Below, piece after piece: positions 1 through 12,098 of a DNA stretch of 64,000 nt. The notes beneath the pieces were generated by a model. It searched no databases. It saw nothing but the letters and a program-made list of their open reading frames with translations, and was not told the origin of the DNA. The stretch covers positions 533,150 through 597,149 of the forward strand of contig ML681964.1 of assembly GCA_007922195.1 (NCBI GenBank), written 5' to 3'. Origin of the DNA: Podocnemis expansa. Lineage: Eukaryota; Chordata; Testudines; Podocnemididae. The position numbers were made by a program, and so were the translations under genes. Positions within the stretch are counted from its first letter, which is position 1, and every line of letters begins with the position of its first letter.

Positions 1-3000
1 ATTCTTTTTAGTTGAACTAAAGATAATTTACCTGTTACAGGCAAACAATGGCCTTTTACATTACATATTATTTTCATTTTTCAGAAAGCCTTCATTTCTG
101 AAAATGGGTTTTTATTCTATAATACTCTGATACAGCTATTTAACTGAAATCTAAGGCCAGCATTTTCAAATTGGGGTACATAAAGTTAAGCATATAAATA
201 TTAAGGCGCATGAAAAGGGTGAGGATTTTCACCGGTGATGAACATCTGAGAACTTCACTGGGGATCTGAGGATGTTCAGTAGCTCCAACTCCTCAAAATA
301 CAAATATGGAAAACAACCAGTTCAGGACATTCCAAGCAGTAATGTGGAAATAATTTGTTACAGTTATATTTTAGAGGGCATGAATGTAAGCACACTGCAA
401 CAATTCTCTAAATTCCTGGCAACTGTAGATGTTGTAAGTGTAGGGCAGCTACTGTATAATCACAGAATAATTATCTAGTGCTTTTTGTCTTCTAAACTAG
501 ACCCCTGTTAACCTTCCCCTATTTTCTTCTCAACTAAAACTGTAAGTTATATGGTAATTCATCATAAAAATACTTGGTAGCTTCAAGTATAATTACTAAG
601 TAATCTTTCAACCACATGCAATTATAATGCCAAATTAACCTGTTCATGAGCCTTGAAACCAAACTGTTTAATGTGCCTTCTATTTATGTGTGTGCATGCA
701 CAAATGTTTGTGTGCCCGTGTGTATATATATTGTGTATGCTCATGTGCTTGTGTAGGAGACCCACCAGAAATACATCTTCCTTGGTAGTCTTATTTCGCT
801 GAATAACTAGGCATTTGTAGGAATTTCACCATGTATATTTTGTAATTACCTAAAAACCATATATTTCTGTATTACTCACTTGCAAGATCAACATTATCCA
901 GACATCTATAACCATTTAAAATGTAGTTCTCCTTTAAAAAGTGTGCAAATATCATGTGTCTCTCTTTGTTGCTTCTGAGTGGCTTGCAGAGCAAATATAC
1001 TCAATCTGTGTATAAAAAGATGCTTTTTCTTACAGCCAGTTATACAAACTCAGTTGGAATCTGACATTGAAATGCCTCTCCCCTCCCAGCTTGTGCATCA
1101 TCATCAACAATAAATATGCCACAGGGCAAATTCCCTCCCTTGTATCAGTGCAATTCCATTTTCTTCAAATAGGCTGCAGTGATACAACTGAGAGCAGAAT
1201 TTGGTGTTGCAAGTGAAACCTGATTAACAACCCAGCTAAAGAACAGTGAACCAGAGTATAACCCAGCTCTCTCTCCTCACTGTGTGAGCTCACACAGTGC
1301 TAATAGGAATACAAAAAAATAAACATTTATTTTGGAGCACTCAGTCCACCCTAGCATGCATAATCCACCAAAGTGAACCCAATCCATAACATATGTCTTG
1401 CAATAGATAAAAAGTGAAGTTCAGGCAGAAAAATCCCACTTTTGCATAAGTGCAGGCAACCCCAAAGAGTCTGTTCACCTTCCCTTGGATTATAAATGAA
1501 TTTACCTTACTATTTGGAACCTGTTAACCCATGGCAGCCTGAGAAGTTGAATAGGCTAAAGTTTCACTCACCCAGAATACTGGGACCTGTTGTGATATTT
1601 GGGCCTACAAATTTACTCTGTGAGCCAACTGTAAGAAGTTTGGGGAAGGTCATAAAATAATGTCACCATAATCTATAACAAGTCTTGATGGAAAAGGTAT
1701 GAAAGGGAGACAAACTATCCAAAAAGGCCTATCAAGATAACTCGAAGACTGTGTTGAAATCAAGCTTGGTAAAAACAAAAGATGCTAACCAGGAAATTAT
1801 TTAACCAAAATCTATGTCTAGCAGATATTGGACATAAGAGGCAGACAAATAATTAGGTTGTTCCACCCATCACTCTTATTTGGGTCCTTAATGCAAGAAA
1901 CTTTAGGGGAAAATGGAAGAACAGAGGGAGGCTACTGAAGGAATCTTCAGCATCCTGGCTGCCAACCCCACCGTCTCCTGGGACCCTGGGTCTTCACTGT
2001 CCTAATTCTAAGGAATGTCCTGACCAGACATCACCACTCCTACAAGCTCTACCTGAATCCCAAACACCGAGTGAGGATTGTACTTTGATGACAGCAGCTC
2101 CAGCTCATTCCAACTAACGTGTCTCTTATTCTCAAGGATGGTTATTACCGTCTTTGATACCATCCAGGAGATTCTCAAATGAAGAGGTTTTTTCCTACTA
2201 AAACTCTCTCCTGTTCAAGGAAAAGAGAACATAAAATGTCATTCAAAGGAAAACTTATTTAATACTTTATATTTCATTGTTTGGGGATGTGAAGCCATGA
2301 GATGTCCATGAAATAAAGTGCACCATAACCTTCAGTACTCTTGCTGGCAACAAAAAAACCAAGGACTGAATGGACATTTAGACTGTGCTATCATCTGACC
2401 TCCTCAGATGAAGTATCCAGGTTATGACTGAGACAAATTGTCACAGTGTTGAGGGAAGGTCTGTGCTGCGTTTAAATTGACAAAGGATTTCTTTGCCCAG
2501 AGCTGTTTCCTAGCTCATTTCCCAAGCCCCAAAGTCTCTATTTCTTAATCTCTATGTTAATAAAGGTAACTGAACAAATCAATTTTTAGACATGTGATTT
2601 AAGCTGACCTACAGTCTAAATCCTGAGCTTCATCCTGATGCAAGTGATCAAGAGCATGTTATTAAAACTCAAATTGGGCTTTGCAGTAACTCTCTTACGT
2701 ACAATCGACAATGCACACGGTCACTGCTACAGTAACCAGCCTGGCTTCTCTTACAATTTCTGGCCATTTCAGCCCTTTTACATGGCTGCATATACCTAAG
2801 TGACAGTCCTTCTGGGTCACATGCTTCCACTTCAGTATTGCTGAAGGCCGTTAGTGAAAGCTTTCACCGCTAACATCTGGTGAATGGGTGCTGTTGTGCC
2901 ACAGCTTTGCTAACTCCATCCTGTACAATTGTAAAGCAGGAGAGTTCAAAAGGCTGTAATTTTCAGTAGCACTTTTGCAAAACCTCATGAAGGTTGATAC

Positions 3001-5112
3001 TGAATTAACTTTAGTGCAGCACTTATTTGTCTTGAGAAAGGCCTTTTAAAAGGTGTGGCCCAGGGTGTTGCCAGCCAGAAAAAGTCTTGGCAATAGTGTT
3101 TTAATGCAGCTGTGCTTTCAGGGAACCAAAGTTGGAGGTAATGAGCTGCAGAGCAAGGAGGTGGCAGGTCTTAATGCAGACTGACCTGACCTCCAGTGTG
3201 TTCTCCTTTTGATCTGCTTGTAGCTGGAGGATCCAGAGCTGAGATAATGCCATTGCCCTTTCCAACCAAAGGGAGAACCTACTGAAGCAGCTCAATGACA
3301 TTTTCCCTTTTCCCCAAAGCCTCTCCTATAACTATTCTCATGGGAAAGCATGATTTGGGCCCCAAGACTAGGCTATTTTAAGAAGCAGGAAGCATTTACA
3401 ACTCTGGAGATACTTATTAATAGGAAATAGCTGTGAGTCAACACATATCCAGAGCATCACTGGTGCTGGGAAGAAACGCTGAATGTCTCAGTCCAGCGCT
3501 CGAGTCCCACAGAGCCTCAGCAGTGCAGGCTTGCAGGGGAGCCCAGGGCCGGCCAGGACTTTGGCTGGCTGCAGGTTGGCCTTGTGAGCTGGCAGCCACA
3601 GGCCGGTTCAGGGCCAGCAATGGTTTGGGCCTATGAGCCAGTACAGCAGGCTGGCCTGGAACCAGTGAGCTGGAGCAAACCCAGGGGCTGGATTGGGCCT
3701 GTGCCCCAAATGTTTTTTGGGGCAGCAATGCCCCTGCACATACCATAGACCCCTCTCATATTCCAATTTATGTTACAGCAAATACAGCTGTTTCTCCAAG
3801 CTATACCATCTCCCCTTCTGAAAGATTTCTATATCAGCTGTAATAAAATGCATTTATTTTTTAGGGGAGTCAGAAATCTGACACAATAGTAATAGCTGAG
3901 TGAATGGGAAAAATAAATAAATGTATAGTAATATATAAAATGAATTCTAGAGATTTACTCTCTGTAAAAAAGAAACATGGACTGTATCACTTTAGGTTAC
4001 AACATCCAAATTAAACAAATGGAGTCTGACAGGAAGAGAAGAACCAAAGGACTTCTATCCAATTACTTCCAGAGAAATATTAAATTATGGGACACTAACC
4101 TTTGTGTTAGCAAATAAACACTAAAATGAAAAGCAAATCCTTCATATTCTGAAAGCTGGATTTATCTGCGTGAAAAAAAGTATGACATGAAAACACACTT
4201 CTGAAAGAAAGGGAAAATAAGATGATTCCTTAGAAGAAAGTTGTAACAGCAAGAACAAATTCACACAGAAAGATTGACAACAAGAGTTCTAGGACTGATG
4301 AGGAGAGGAAGTGTTGGGTTTTACGGTATTAAGAGTGACAGGAAGAGGAAAAGAATTTGGGCTTATGCTGTTTTATTTATTGTTAAACACATAAAGAAGA
4401 CCTGAAAGTTTTTAATGTTTTTTTTTCCCTTCTTTTAACACAAGAACATTAGATTATGCCTGTTCCAGAAGATGCTATGATAACTGGAGAACTAGTGAAA
4501 TTATCATATCACAAAAGCTAAGAGAGTGGAAGATGAACACTTCATGGGGCAAGGCATTTGTAGTGGGAGTGTTTAAAACTCCTAATCTGTAGTTTAGATT
4601 TTTTATTTGTTTGATAAAATAGTTCAAGGACTAATTAATATCACACAGAAAGGAAGTCTTTGTAAAAGATCCAGTATGTTTACTTGGGGTGTAAATACTC
4701 ACAACATACAAGTTAGTCTTCCCACAAAACCAGAGAATATTGGAATGGAGATTCCTGAAATTCAGGATGACCAAAAATCAGAAAAGAAACTCCTTTCAGG
4801 CTTTCATTTTATATAAGGAGAGAGAGACAGAGACAGAGAGAGCGCAATTCACTGTTTAAAATAATCATTTTCATGCCACCTTTAAGATGTGAAAAAAAAC
4901 ACAAACTACTTTTTGCTCTTACGGAATTATATAACCAATTGTGCTTCTTGGGTTTTGCTTAACAGGACTTTGGTCTGCTTTTATGGTAGGAATCATGCTA
5001 TACAAGTACTCTTAAACATTTATTAAACACACAAGAAAAACAAAGAAGAAAATATGAAAATATTTGGGATTGAAAAGGTATGTGGTTATCCGTTTGGGGA
5101 AAGTGGTTCTTT
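1..5112. other. Unannotated AT-rich stretch without a recognised gene
   Basis: No open frame here looks like a known protein and no transposon ends with target duplications were recognised. Visible local features are a TG-rich low-complexity tract at about 670-755, a GC-rich patch at about 3478-3740 that contrasts with its AT-rich surroundings, and a short GA-rich run at about 4822-4845. The stretch at 1080-1230 resembles an old reptile interspersed repeat, but this could not be confirmed by eye. It is most simply intergenic or intronic DNA. Confidence 0.5.
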
Positions 5113-5505
5113 TCTCATAGACTTTCAGCAAGAAGAGACCACCATGATCATCTAGTCTGATCTCCTGCACATTGCAGGGCACAGAAACTTGCTAACCCAT
5201 TCCTGTAACCATAATCTCTGGCAGAGTTACTAAAGTGCACAGATAATTATTTAAAAACTTCAAGTTACAGAGACTCTGCCATTTACACTAGTTTAAATGA
5301 CCTATGCCCTATGCTGTAGAGGAAGACGAAAACTGCAGTGGTCTCTGCCAATCTGACCTGACAGACAAATTCTCTCCTGATACCAGATATGGCAGTCAGT
5401 TGGACCTCAAGCATTTGGAAGACCTAACAGCCAGATACCTGGGAAAGAATCCAGTGTAGTAGCTCAGAGATACCTGTTCTCAGCTTCCTTTTGGTTAGCC
5501 TAAAC

Positions 5506-5683
5506 CAGTTGTTCTCAACCCCTGTGTTAGGATACATTACTGTGTTGCCACACAGTAGTAAGTGTGTCACAGAGAACCAGGGAAAAGGCTGGATTTGGCC
5601 TGGAGTGGGTGGGTTGGTGTGTCCTGTAGGGTTGTGATATGTTGCTAAGTGTGTCATGACCTGCAAAAGGTTGAGAACCACTG
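5506..5683. mobile_element. Non-autonomous hAT element (CAGTKGTTCTCAACC ends)
   Basis: The left end CAGTTGTTCTCAACC and right end GGTTGAGAACCACTG are terminal inverted repeats of the reptile hAT type. An exact 8-bp target duplication GCCTAAAC flanks it (5498-5505 and 5684-5691), the length made by hAT transposases. At 178 bp it has no coding capacity. It sits inside the minus-strand CR1 and is therefore younger than that LINE. The copy at 31953-32127 has very similar ends and length. Confidence 0.9.
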
Positions 5684-5758
5684 GCCTAAACAAACTGAGC
5701 TCTTTGAGTCAATTCTCATAAGAAAGCTTTTCCAAGTCCTCTGATCATCCTAGTAGCC

Positions 5759-5925
5759 TGTGGCATTGCTGATGCCGGGCTCACAGGGCTCGAGCCCCAA
5801 GTCCCAGTACCTGAGCTAGGGTTCACCACCAGGCTGGCTGCAGCGGCAGCTGCAGTGGTGGTGTACAAGCCCCAAGTCCCAGTGCACCAAGCCCTGGGTC
5901 TTTTTCCAGGCCAGTGGCATTTCTG
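5759..5925. mobile_element. Small unclassified insertion in the CR1
   Basis: A 167-bp GC-rich block separates two adjoining CR1 segments and is flanked by CTAGTAGCC at 5750-5758 and 5926-5934. That is 9 matching bases, possibly an 8-bp duplication plus one chance match. The ends are not convincing inverted repeats, so the class is open. A hAT derivative with decayed ends is the most likely reading from the duplication length. Confidence 0.6.
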
Positions 5926-6227
5926 CTAGTAGCCCTTCTCTATAGCTATTCTGGTCTGGAATCATCTTCCTTGGACATGGGTGACCAGAATTGCACACAG
6001 TCTTCCAGATGACATTTCCCCAGTGCTTTTTATAAGGGTACTAGCACTTTCCTGGCTCTGCTACTCACCTGATGCATATTAGGACTGTATTAGCCTTTAT
6101 GACGGCTGTATCACACTGACATAGTCATCCTATGGCCTATCATTATACCCAGGGCTTTCTCTTTCTCTCTTGCTTCCAACTGATAAATCCCAAGCTTGTA
6201 ACAAAAATACTTATCGTTAGTCCCTAC

Positions 6228-6680
6228 GGCTATATCTATACCTAAAACCTTAGTTCGGACTTCCTTAGTCCGAGCTAAGTAGCGAGAAGTACCTGCATTT
6301 TTTTAGTTCAAACTAACTTCTTAGTTTGAACTAGCCACACTTTTTTTAGTTCAAACTAAAAAAGTGAGGCTAATTGGAACTTAAAGTTAGGTTGAACTAA
6401 AACAACATAGCTAGTTTGAACTAGCTGCTAATTTGAACTTATTTAGTTTGAACTAGCATGTTTATATTGGGATAGTTCGAACTAAACATGTAAATAAGTT
6501 CAAACTAAGCAGTTAGTTCAAACTAACCAGCCGCACTAAGTAGTTGGAACTAACCTTTGCTTAGTTCCAACTAAAATTTTTTTTTGGTTCGAACTAGGCA
6601 AAGCTTAGTGTAGACAGGGTTCAAATTAGTTTGAATTAAGGCTCCTTAATTCAAACTAATTTGCTAGTGTAGACATAGCC
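6228..6680. mobile_element. Long-TIR MITE with TTCGAA-type internal words (MITE 1)
   Basis: The ends are GGCTATATCTATACC and the complement of GGCTATGTCTACACTAG. Between them the 453-bp body is largely built of many copies of the word AGTTYRAACTA in both orientations, so the single strand can fold extensively. There is no coding capacity. It lies inside the minus-strand CR1 (text resumes with 'aatgtgcagttttcac'). No clear target duplication is left (TAC against AAT). Relatives are at 9977, 52690 and 53106. Harbinger-type origin is inferred from the TAA duplication of the related copy at 52200. Confidence 0.8.
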
Positions 6681-7001
6681 AATGTGCAGTTTTCACTATT
6701 AAATTTCATGCCATTTGTATTACTTCAGTTTTCAAGGTTGTTCAGATCCTCTTGTACAATACTCTAGTCCTCCTCTGTATTAGCAATACCTTCCAACTTT
6801 GTGTCATCTGAAAATTTTATTAGCACATTTTTACTTTGTGCCAAGGTCAATAATAAAAATGTTAAATAAGATTGGTCCCAAAGCAGATCCCTGAGGAACT
6901 TCACTAGTAACTTCCCTCCAGTCTGACATGTTGCCTTCCTGTATAACCTGTTGTAGTCTCTCCTTTAAGCAGTTCCCCATACACTTTTCAATTCTCATAT
7001 T

Positions 7002-8232
7002 TGTAAGGCAGGTCTAGAGCCATAGCACTTCTTGTGCTGTCCAGCTGAAAAGGGGTCAGCTAATCGTCATAGGTCTTGCATTGGCGTGAGCACAAAGAGC
7101 ACAATTAGGTATTAGCATAGTCTCACTGGTGAGGGCAGGGCATGATGGTTAATGGTATCTAGGTTAATTCAACCATAATCTGTCGATATCTGTAATGTTA
7201 CTGAAAGGAAACATGAAATACTGTCTTTTGTAATATGCTACTCTTGATTGTTCAAACTCTGTTTAGGTTTGTTAAAGGGTGAAAAGTCACCATTAGCAAT
7301 TAGGAACTTGAAAGATGGACCAATCCTCTGTCTTCAGCCTGGAAAAGCAGAAAGGGGTGGGGTTAGCATTAGCTCAGGCTAGAGCTATGCCTGAGGCACT
7401 GGCTCACTCCTGCCCCGCTATTAAAGGACATATCAATGGCCTGGCTTCTTATGGAGCCTTTCTTTTGTTATTTTAATCAAAGTAACTGTTAAGAGCTGAA
7501 ATCACTGAGAGAGGAGACTATCTCTCTGAGCTGATATCACTTAGGAGCAGCCAGCAGATGGTGTGAATGGATGGTGGATGACTGGATGGCGGGAGTGACC
7601 AGTGGGCAATTCCAACAGATGGTGTGAGTAGGCAGCAGATGGTTGGACAGTGGGAGTGACCAGTGGGTGGCACAAGAGGGCAGTGGGCGGAGCCAGTGGA
7701 TGGTATGAGCAGTCAGCGGATGGCTGGACAGCTGGAGTGACCAGTGGGTGGTGCCAACAGACAGTGGGAGGAGCCAGCAACTAGTGTGAGCAGCAGTGTG
7801 AGTGACCAGTGGGTGGTGCCAGTGGACAGCTGGCATGAGGGACCTTCCCTACATATCCTGGGATTTTGTTGGGAGCCCTGTTCTGCACTGATTCTTCAGA
7901 TCAGTGCTGGTTTGCTATTGAGTTTATATGCTCTGTTATGTTGTGTGGGGTTTGGGTGTAAATCTCTACCCGCAATGGATTTCCAAATCTGTGCCAATTT
8001 TACTATTGTGTCTTTACATTCTTTTCTATACTATTAAAGTTCTTTATATTACACTCAGACTCATGCTTGCAAGCAGGGAAGCATTACCCCTTTGGAGTGC
8101 ACAGGGAATAGTACATAATTTCTCAGAAAACTGGTTGGGGGCTTGAGCTGGTTGGTGTTGTAACATTATTTGGAAACCCCTAAAAACAGAACCCAGCCCT
8201 TATTCTGCCATCTTGCCTGGCAGAAGAGTTAA
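7002..8232. mobile_element. LTR-like insertion (candidate solo LTR) in the CR1
   Basis: This 1.23-kb block splits the CR1 sequence 'ctcatatt / aatccccatc'. It is flanked by ATATT at 6997-7001 and 8233-8237, a 5-bp duplication typical of LTR elements. It starts TGTAAGG and ends GTTAA, which would be TG...CA if one base was lost. An ATTAAA polyadenylation-like signal lies near 8033. No gag or pol coding was seen, so a solo LTR is the simplest reading. It contains a degenerate minisatellite (7545-7835). The end bases are not canonical, so this is tentative. Confidence 0.45.
7545..7835. repeat. Degenerate minisatellite inside the LTR-like unit
   Basis: Phrases such as 'gtgaccagtgggtggtgcca' and 'agcagatggttggacagtggg' recur four or more times at irregular spacing of roughly 60-90 bp. 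The array is GC-rich on an AT-rich background. It produces overlapping minus-strand open frames rich in H, P and T that are artefacts of the repeat rather than genes. Confidence 0.75.
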
Positions 8233-8790
8233 ATATTAATCCCCATCACCTCCTGTTTAACTAATAAATTTCCCATGTGAAACTATGAAATGCCTTACTG
8301 AAGTTTCTTTGTCTAAAAAACTCAAATATTGTCTCAAAGAAAGAGATCATGTTAATCTGACATAATCTACTTGTTTTAGTAAATCCATGATGTATTTTAT
8401 CCCAATTACTATTTACTTCTTTGCCCTTAACTACTTGCTTTTTCAAAATTGGTTTTAAGATCTTGCATACAATTAAGGTCAAACTAACAGACCTCCAGTT
8501 TCCCAGATTATGTTTTTGTCTTTCTTAAAAATGGTACTATATTAGCAATTCTTCAGTAATAGGATATAACCCTTGAGTTTATACATTCAATAAAAAGCCT
8601 TGTTACTCAGTTTGCAATTTCATATGCCAGTTCCTTTAATATTCTTGGATGGGAATTATCTGACCCCCCTTGATTTGGTCCCATTAAGCTGTTTGAGTTT
8701 GATGTCTACTTTGGATGTGATCTTTTCTATTTGCATATCCTCTTTTCCATTAGCCAAGATCATCATTATCTTTATTAGGAACCGAGGCTT

Positions 8791-9976
8791 GCTTTCTTTT
8801 ACATTCAGTAAATCCTTCAAAGGGGAAATTTTGGTTAAAAGTTCTTTTCCCCGTACCAAGAGCTTTCCTGGAGGGAAATATGTCACTCCACTATTAGATT
8901 TTGGTTCAACATTTCATATTGTTAAAGCTGTTGATGTTTATGAACAGTAATGACCTGTTCCCAAACTAACCAGCACATACAAAAAAAGAAGGAATAGGGA
9001 AAACTTTCCTGTCATTTATGTGCTGCAGGCACAGACTGGCATGGCATGAATAGAGTGTACCCTGTCTCATTTCTCTGATCAGAAACATCATCCAGGTGAC
9101 ATGCTCTTGTCTTCATTCACAATTTCTCTTGCACACTTAAGTAAAGTTGCTTAAACAATTATGCTGAATTTATCAATGGAAATAATTCAGTTTCTTAAAT
9201 TAAAGCTGGTCAAACTTGGAATGCAATAGAGGCCAAACAGATGGAGGAGGAGGAGATAGGTGATAAAATGGTGAAGTGACCCAAGCGGGAGGGAGTAATA
9301 ACTGTAACAATCCTTAAATCCAAAAGTTACTTAGCATTAAAACAATCTGATGGCAAAGGCCTGTTTTTCTCTCCTATTGGTTTGTATACTGGATTTATCA
9401 GAAAATCCACACATACAGTCCCCAGGCAGAGATGGTCCCTTAGATGAGATTCCCCATTCTAAAGTCCTCAAAGTCTTCCAGCTCCTCTTGTGATTTTCTC
9501 TCTAAAATACATCTAGAAGGGGATAGTTACCTAAATAGTCTCATCGGTTTGTCCAACCATCACTTCTGATATGCCGAAATCAGGAATTTCTTTCCTGTTA
9601 AAATAATTTTTAGTCCTTTGTTGTGTCAATTTATGACTCTCATTGTTAGCAACCTAACATCACCTCTGTCCCTTTCTGGTGTCTTTGAGCACACTCCCAC
9701 TTAGCTCTTAGGCTTCAAGCCCTTACTTCTCTCAGGCTGGCGGAAGGGGAATCCACACGATCCTCCCACTCTCAGACAGGCCTTGGACTGCTGTTTTCAA
9801 ATGTGCACACAGTAACCTGACCAGGTACAATATACATTCAGTACCAGGAGTTTTTTTTCCCTTGGAGTGGACTGACAAGTGGTTAGTATGATGGCCAAAT
9901 AAACCTTCTTAAACGAAAGTATTATTTTGTTTAGAAGCAAATCATTTCCAAAAAAAATCTGAAAGTAACACACAGA
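8791..9976. other. Unannotated stretch
   Basis: Beyond the recognisable CR1 text, nothing here resembles a gene or a transposon end. The beginning may still be CR1 too diverged to align by eye. Confidence 0.4.
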
Positions 9977-10383
9977 CCCTATGTCTAGACTAGCAAATTA
10001 GTCCGGACTAAGCTTGCTTAGTCCGGACTAATTTGAACCCTGTCTACACTAGCCTTTGGCTAGTTTGAACTAAAAAAAAAAAAATTTTAGTTTGAACTAA
10101 TCAAGGGTTAGTTTGAACTAGTTATTTCAGCTGGTTTGTCCAACCTCATTTGCCTTTTTAGTTTGAACTCGCCCAATGGAGACATGCTAGTTCAAACTAA
10201 ATAAGTTCAAACTAGCAGTTAGTTTGAACTAAATGCTGGTTTTTTAGTTCAAACTAACTTTTAGTTTGAATTTGCTGCTTTTCTTAGTTTGAACGAAAAA
10301 AACGCGTTTAGTTCGAACTAACATTGAGCTACCTAGATTGGATTAAGCAAGTCCAAACTAAGGTTTTAGGTGTAGACATAGCC
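9977..10383. mobile_element. Long-TIR MITE with TTCGAA-type words (MITE 2)
   Basis: The ends read CCCTATGTCTAGAC and the complement of GGCTATGTCTACACC. The body holds many AGTTTGAACTA words in both orientations and an inner second copy of the 'tgtctacactag' end motif near 10040, as MITE 1 has near 6620. AGA flanks both sides (9974-9976 and 10384-10386), a possible 3-bp target duplication. It has no coding capacity. Confidence 0.8.
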
Positions 10384-10491
10384 AGAGTGTATGCTCACCT
10401 GTCTTTCCCTGCAGTTTACCCCTCCCTGGAAGCTAGGGAGACTACAACTGCTTCAGACTGTCCCAGAGGCCCTGTGTCTTCCATATGAGAG

Positions 10492-10536
10492 TCTCTCTCT
10501 CTCTCTCTCTCTCTCCCCCCTCCCTCTCTCTCTCTC
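10492..10536. repeat. (TC)n microsatellite
   Basis: An almost pure run of TC dinucleotides is interrupted by a short C-rich segment in the middle. It generates the serine/leucine-rich stretch of a spurious plus-strand frame (10391-10828). Confidence 0.95.
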
Positions 10537-11023
10537 CACAAATAGAAACACACTCACAACTCTGCAATCCTCTTGCTCAAGGTTTTCAGCACAACAGAGT
10601 TTTAGTATAATCTTAGACATAGAGGGAAATTCTTTGCCATATATATTCCTGAAAAAGTCCAATATCGGCTGTGTGAGTACAAACTCAGCTATAGTATTCT
10701 TAAAGAAGGGAGGCACTGAACACCCTGCTACCACAGATCCATATCATCAGATCTTTACACTTGAGGAGGGGAGTGAGGAAGAGACACAATCTATTGTCAA
10801 AACAAGCAAGGAGGCCTGTGGCAATTAAAAACTAACACATTTATTTATCGCATGAGCTTTCATGGGAGAAAATGCCACCTCATCAGACACTTTGAAGATG
10901 AGGGAACTTACAGAATGGGAAGAAGATAAATGCAAGGAAGTGTAAGTCATGGGGTCAGATCATGCCGAAACAGCAAATCAAAGCAGTTGTTAAGATTCAA
11001 ACACTGGGAAACAGCACATAAAG

Positions 11024-11242
11024 CAGTGGTCTCAAATTCAAATCACCATGAGGGCCGCATGAGGAGTAGTACGTTAGCCCAAGGGCCGCACGAGAACTAG
11101 TACATTAGCCCAAGGGCCGCATCACTGAAACCTTTTCATATAATGATATTGCAAATATTGGTAATGATAGTGTCATTGCGGGCCGCAGGAGATAACTTTG
11201 GGGGCTGCATGCAGCTCCCAGGCCACGTGTTTGATACCCCTG
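11024..11242. mobile_element. Non-autonomous hAT (CAGKGGTCTCAAA ends)
   Basis: It starts CAGTGGTCTCAAATTC and ends TTTGATACCCCTG, with an exact 8-bp target duplication ACATAAAG at 11016-11023 and 11243-11250. The 219-bp body includes the 'gggccgcatgagga' motif and no gene. It interrupts PLE 1. A second copy of the family lies at 29879-30066. Confidence 0.92.
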
Positions 11243-11296
11243 ACATAAAGGAAGGTGAAGTCAAACCACCTGTTGTAACCGGAGAAGAATCCATAG

Positions 11297-11732
11297 CAAT
11301 GTTCCCTCTAAGAGCCTCAGGCAGCTGAGCAACTCATGTTGCTTGCTGCGCAGTGCCCTCCCCCCCCACATGGGCCCGATCCTGCCACCCCGGCAGGCCC
11401 GATCCTGCTGGCTCTCCCCCCCCACGGGGCCGATCCTGCCCCTCCCCTGGTAACCACCCAGCCTGCCCAACCCCTCCCCACAATCCTACCCTGCCATTGG
11501 AGCAGCATGGCCCAGCTACAGCTCCTGGGGCCAGAGAAGTACTAACGGAGCATGCTCAAGACATTCTGGGCATGCTCTGTTAGAGCGTCTCTGGGCGGGA
11601 GTTTTAATAACTCCCTGTTCCAGAGGAGCTCTGAGTTGGGACTCTGGCTGCTGGCCCTACGTGGCCGGCAGCCTTCCCTGAGCTGGGCAGCTGTGGTGGT
11701 CTGCGCAGCTGCGCAGCTTAAAGGGAACATTG
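11297..11732. mobile_element. Non-autonomous hAT (CAATGTTCCCTTTAA ends)
   Basis: The ends CAATGTTCCCTCTAAGA and CTTAAAGGGAACATTG are inverted repeats. ATCCATAG is duplicated exactly at 11289-11296 and 11733-11740. The 436-bp body is GC-rich, with a local repeat of 'ggcccgatcctgcc' near 11385-11440. It also has an inner hairpin at about 11541-11585 whose arms read 'ctaacggagcatgctc' and its imperfect complement. There is no coding capacity. It lies in PLE 1, 46 bp from the preceding hAT's duplication. Confidence 0.92.
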
Positions 11733-11793
11733 ATCCATAGTCATGATTTAATCCTGCTTTCACACAATTGAATCTGTATATCAATTGTCAGTT

Positions 11794-12098
11794 ACTCAGC
11801 TATACGTCCACAGGAATTTCATTACATTTAACGGGGTGCACACGATTCCTTTACTGCTCCACTTTGCTTCTAGGGGTAGTAATTTACATCTGAACAATAT
11901 CAGCAGTGAATTATTCTTCCCATGCTGGCTCAGCTGTGCTCACCAGAGGATAATGGGGTAGAACAAAAGCTCCACCCACTGCCTGCCTCTTTCTACCCAC
12001 TTGTTCCAGAATGACTAAACAAATCCTACTGCATGTTGAAACCTAAAGTGTATATAATCCTTCTTATCCATTTATGCAGGTGCTTAATGCAAACCATA
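11794..12098. other. Unannotated stretch between PLE 1 and the hAT at 12107
   Basis: No transposon end, gene or obvious repeat was recognised in these 305 bases. Confidence 0.4.

Larger units (their letters stand above)
5113..8790 (-). mobile_element. CR1-clade LINE, 3' part, minus strand, in five pieces
   Basis: The left edge is the reverse complement of a typical reptile CR1 3' end (the 'gatgatcatgatggt' region). The following blocks are successive upstream CR1 segments in reverse order. The pieces are 5113-5505, 5684-5758, 5926-6227, 6681-7001 and 8233-8790, and the CR1 text resumes across each break. The last piece ends with the complement of the 'tttttaataaggttaatgagg' region, which also occurs in the plus-strand CR1 near 43.48 kb, so both copies belong to one family. 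The reverse transcriptase frame is destroyed. The interruptions are a hAT, a 167-bp insert, a MITE and an LTR-like unit. Confidence 0.8.
10803..11793 (-). mobile_element. Penelope-like element fragment (PLE 1), 3' tail region
   Basis: From left to right it matches the reverse complement of the PLE tail seen in the other copies: the 'gcaagga...cctgtgg' end, the 'catgagctttcatggg' segment and the 'aacactgggaaacagcaca' segment, then stops near 11793. Only the untranslated tail is present, so it is a 5'-truncated copy in minus orientation. Two hAT insertions with perfect duplications interrupt it (11024-11242 and 11297-11732). Confidence 0.75.

Noticed and set aside
670..755. TG-rich tract as a regulatory Z-DNA-type element
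   Set aside because: Imperfect low-complexity sequence with no gene nearby, so there is no basis for a function.
1900..2270. Possible exon-like or protein-derived segment
   Set aside because: A protein-like reading is suggested in short stretches, but stops occur in all frames, and no splice-flanked open segment or recognisable family was found.
6228..6680. Clustered short repeats considered as a CRISPR-like array
   Set aside because: Words occur in both orientations at irregular spacing within transposon ends, in a vertebrate-type sequence. It is a MITE.
10391..10828. 145-codon plus-strand frame
   Set aside because: Runs from MITE flank through a (TC)n microsatellite and has no conserved features.
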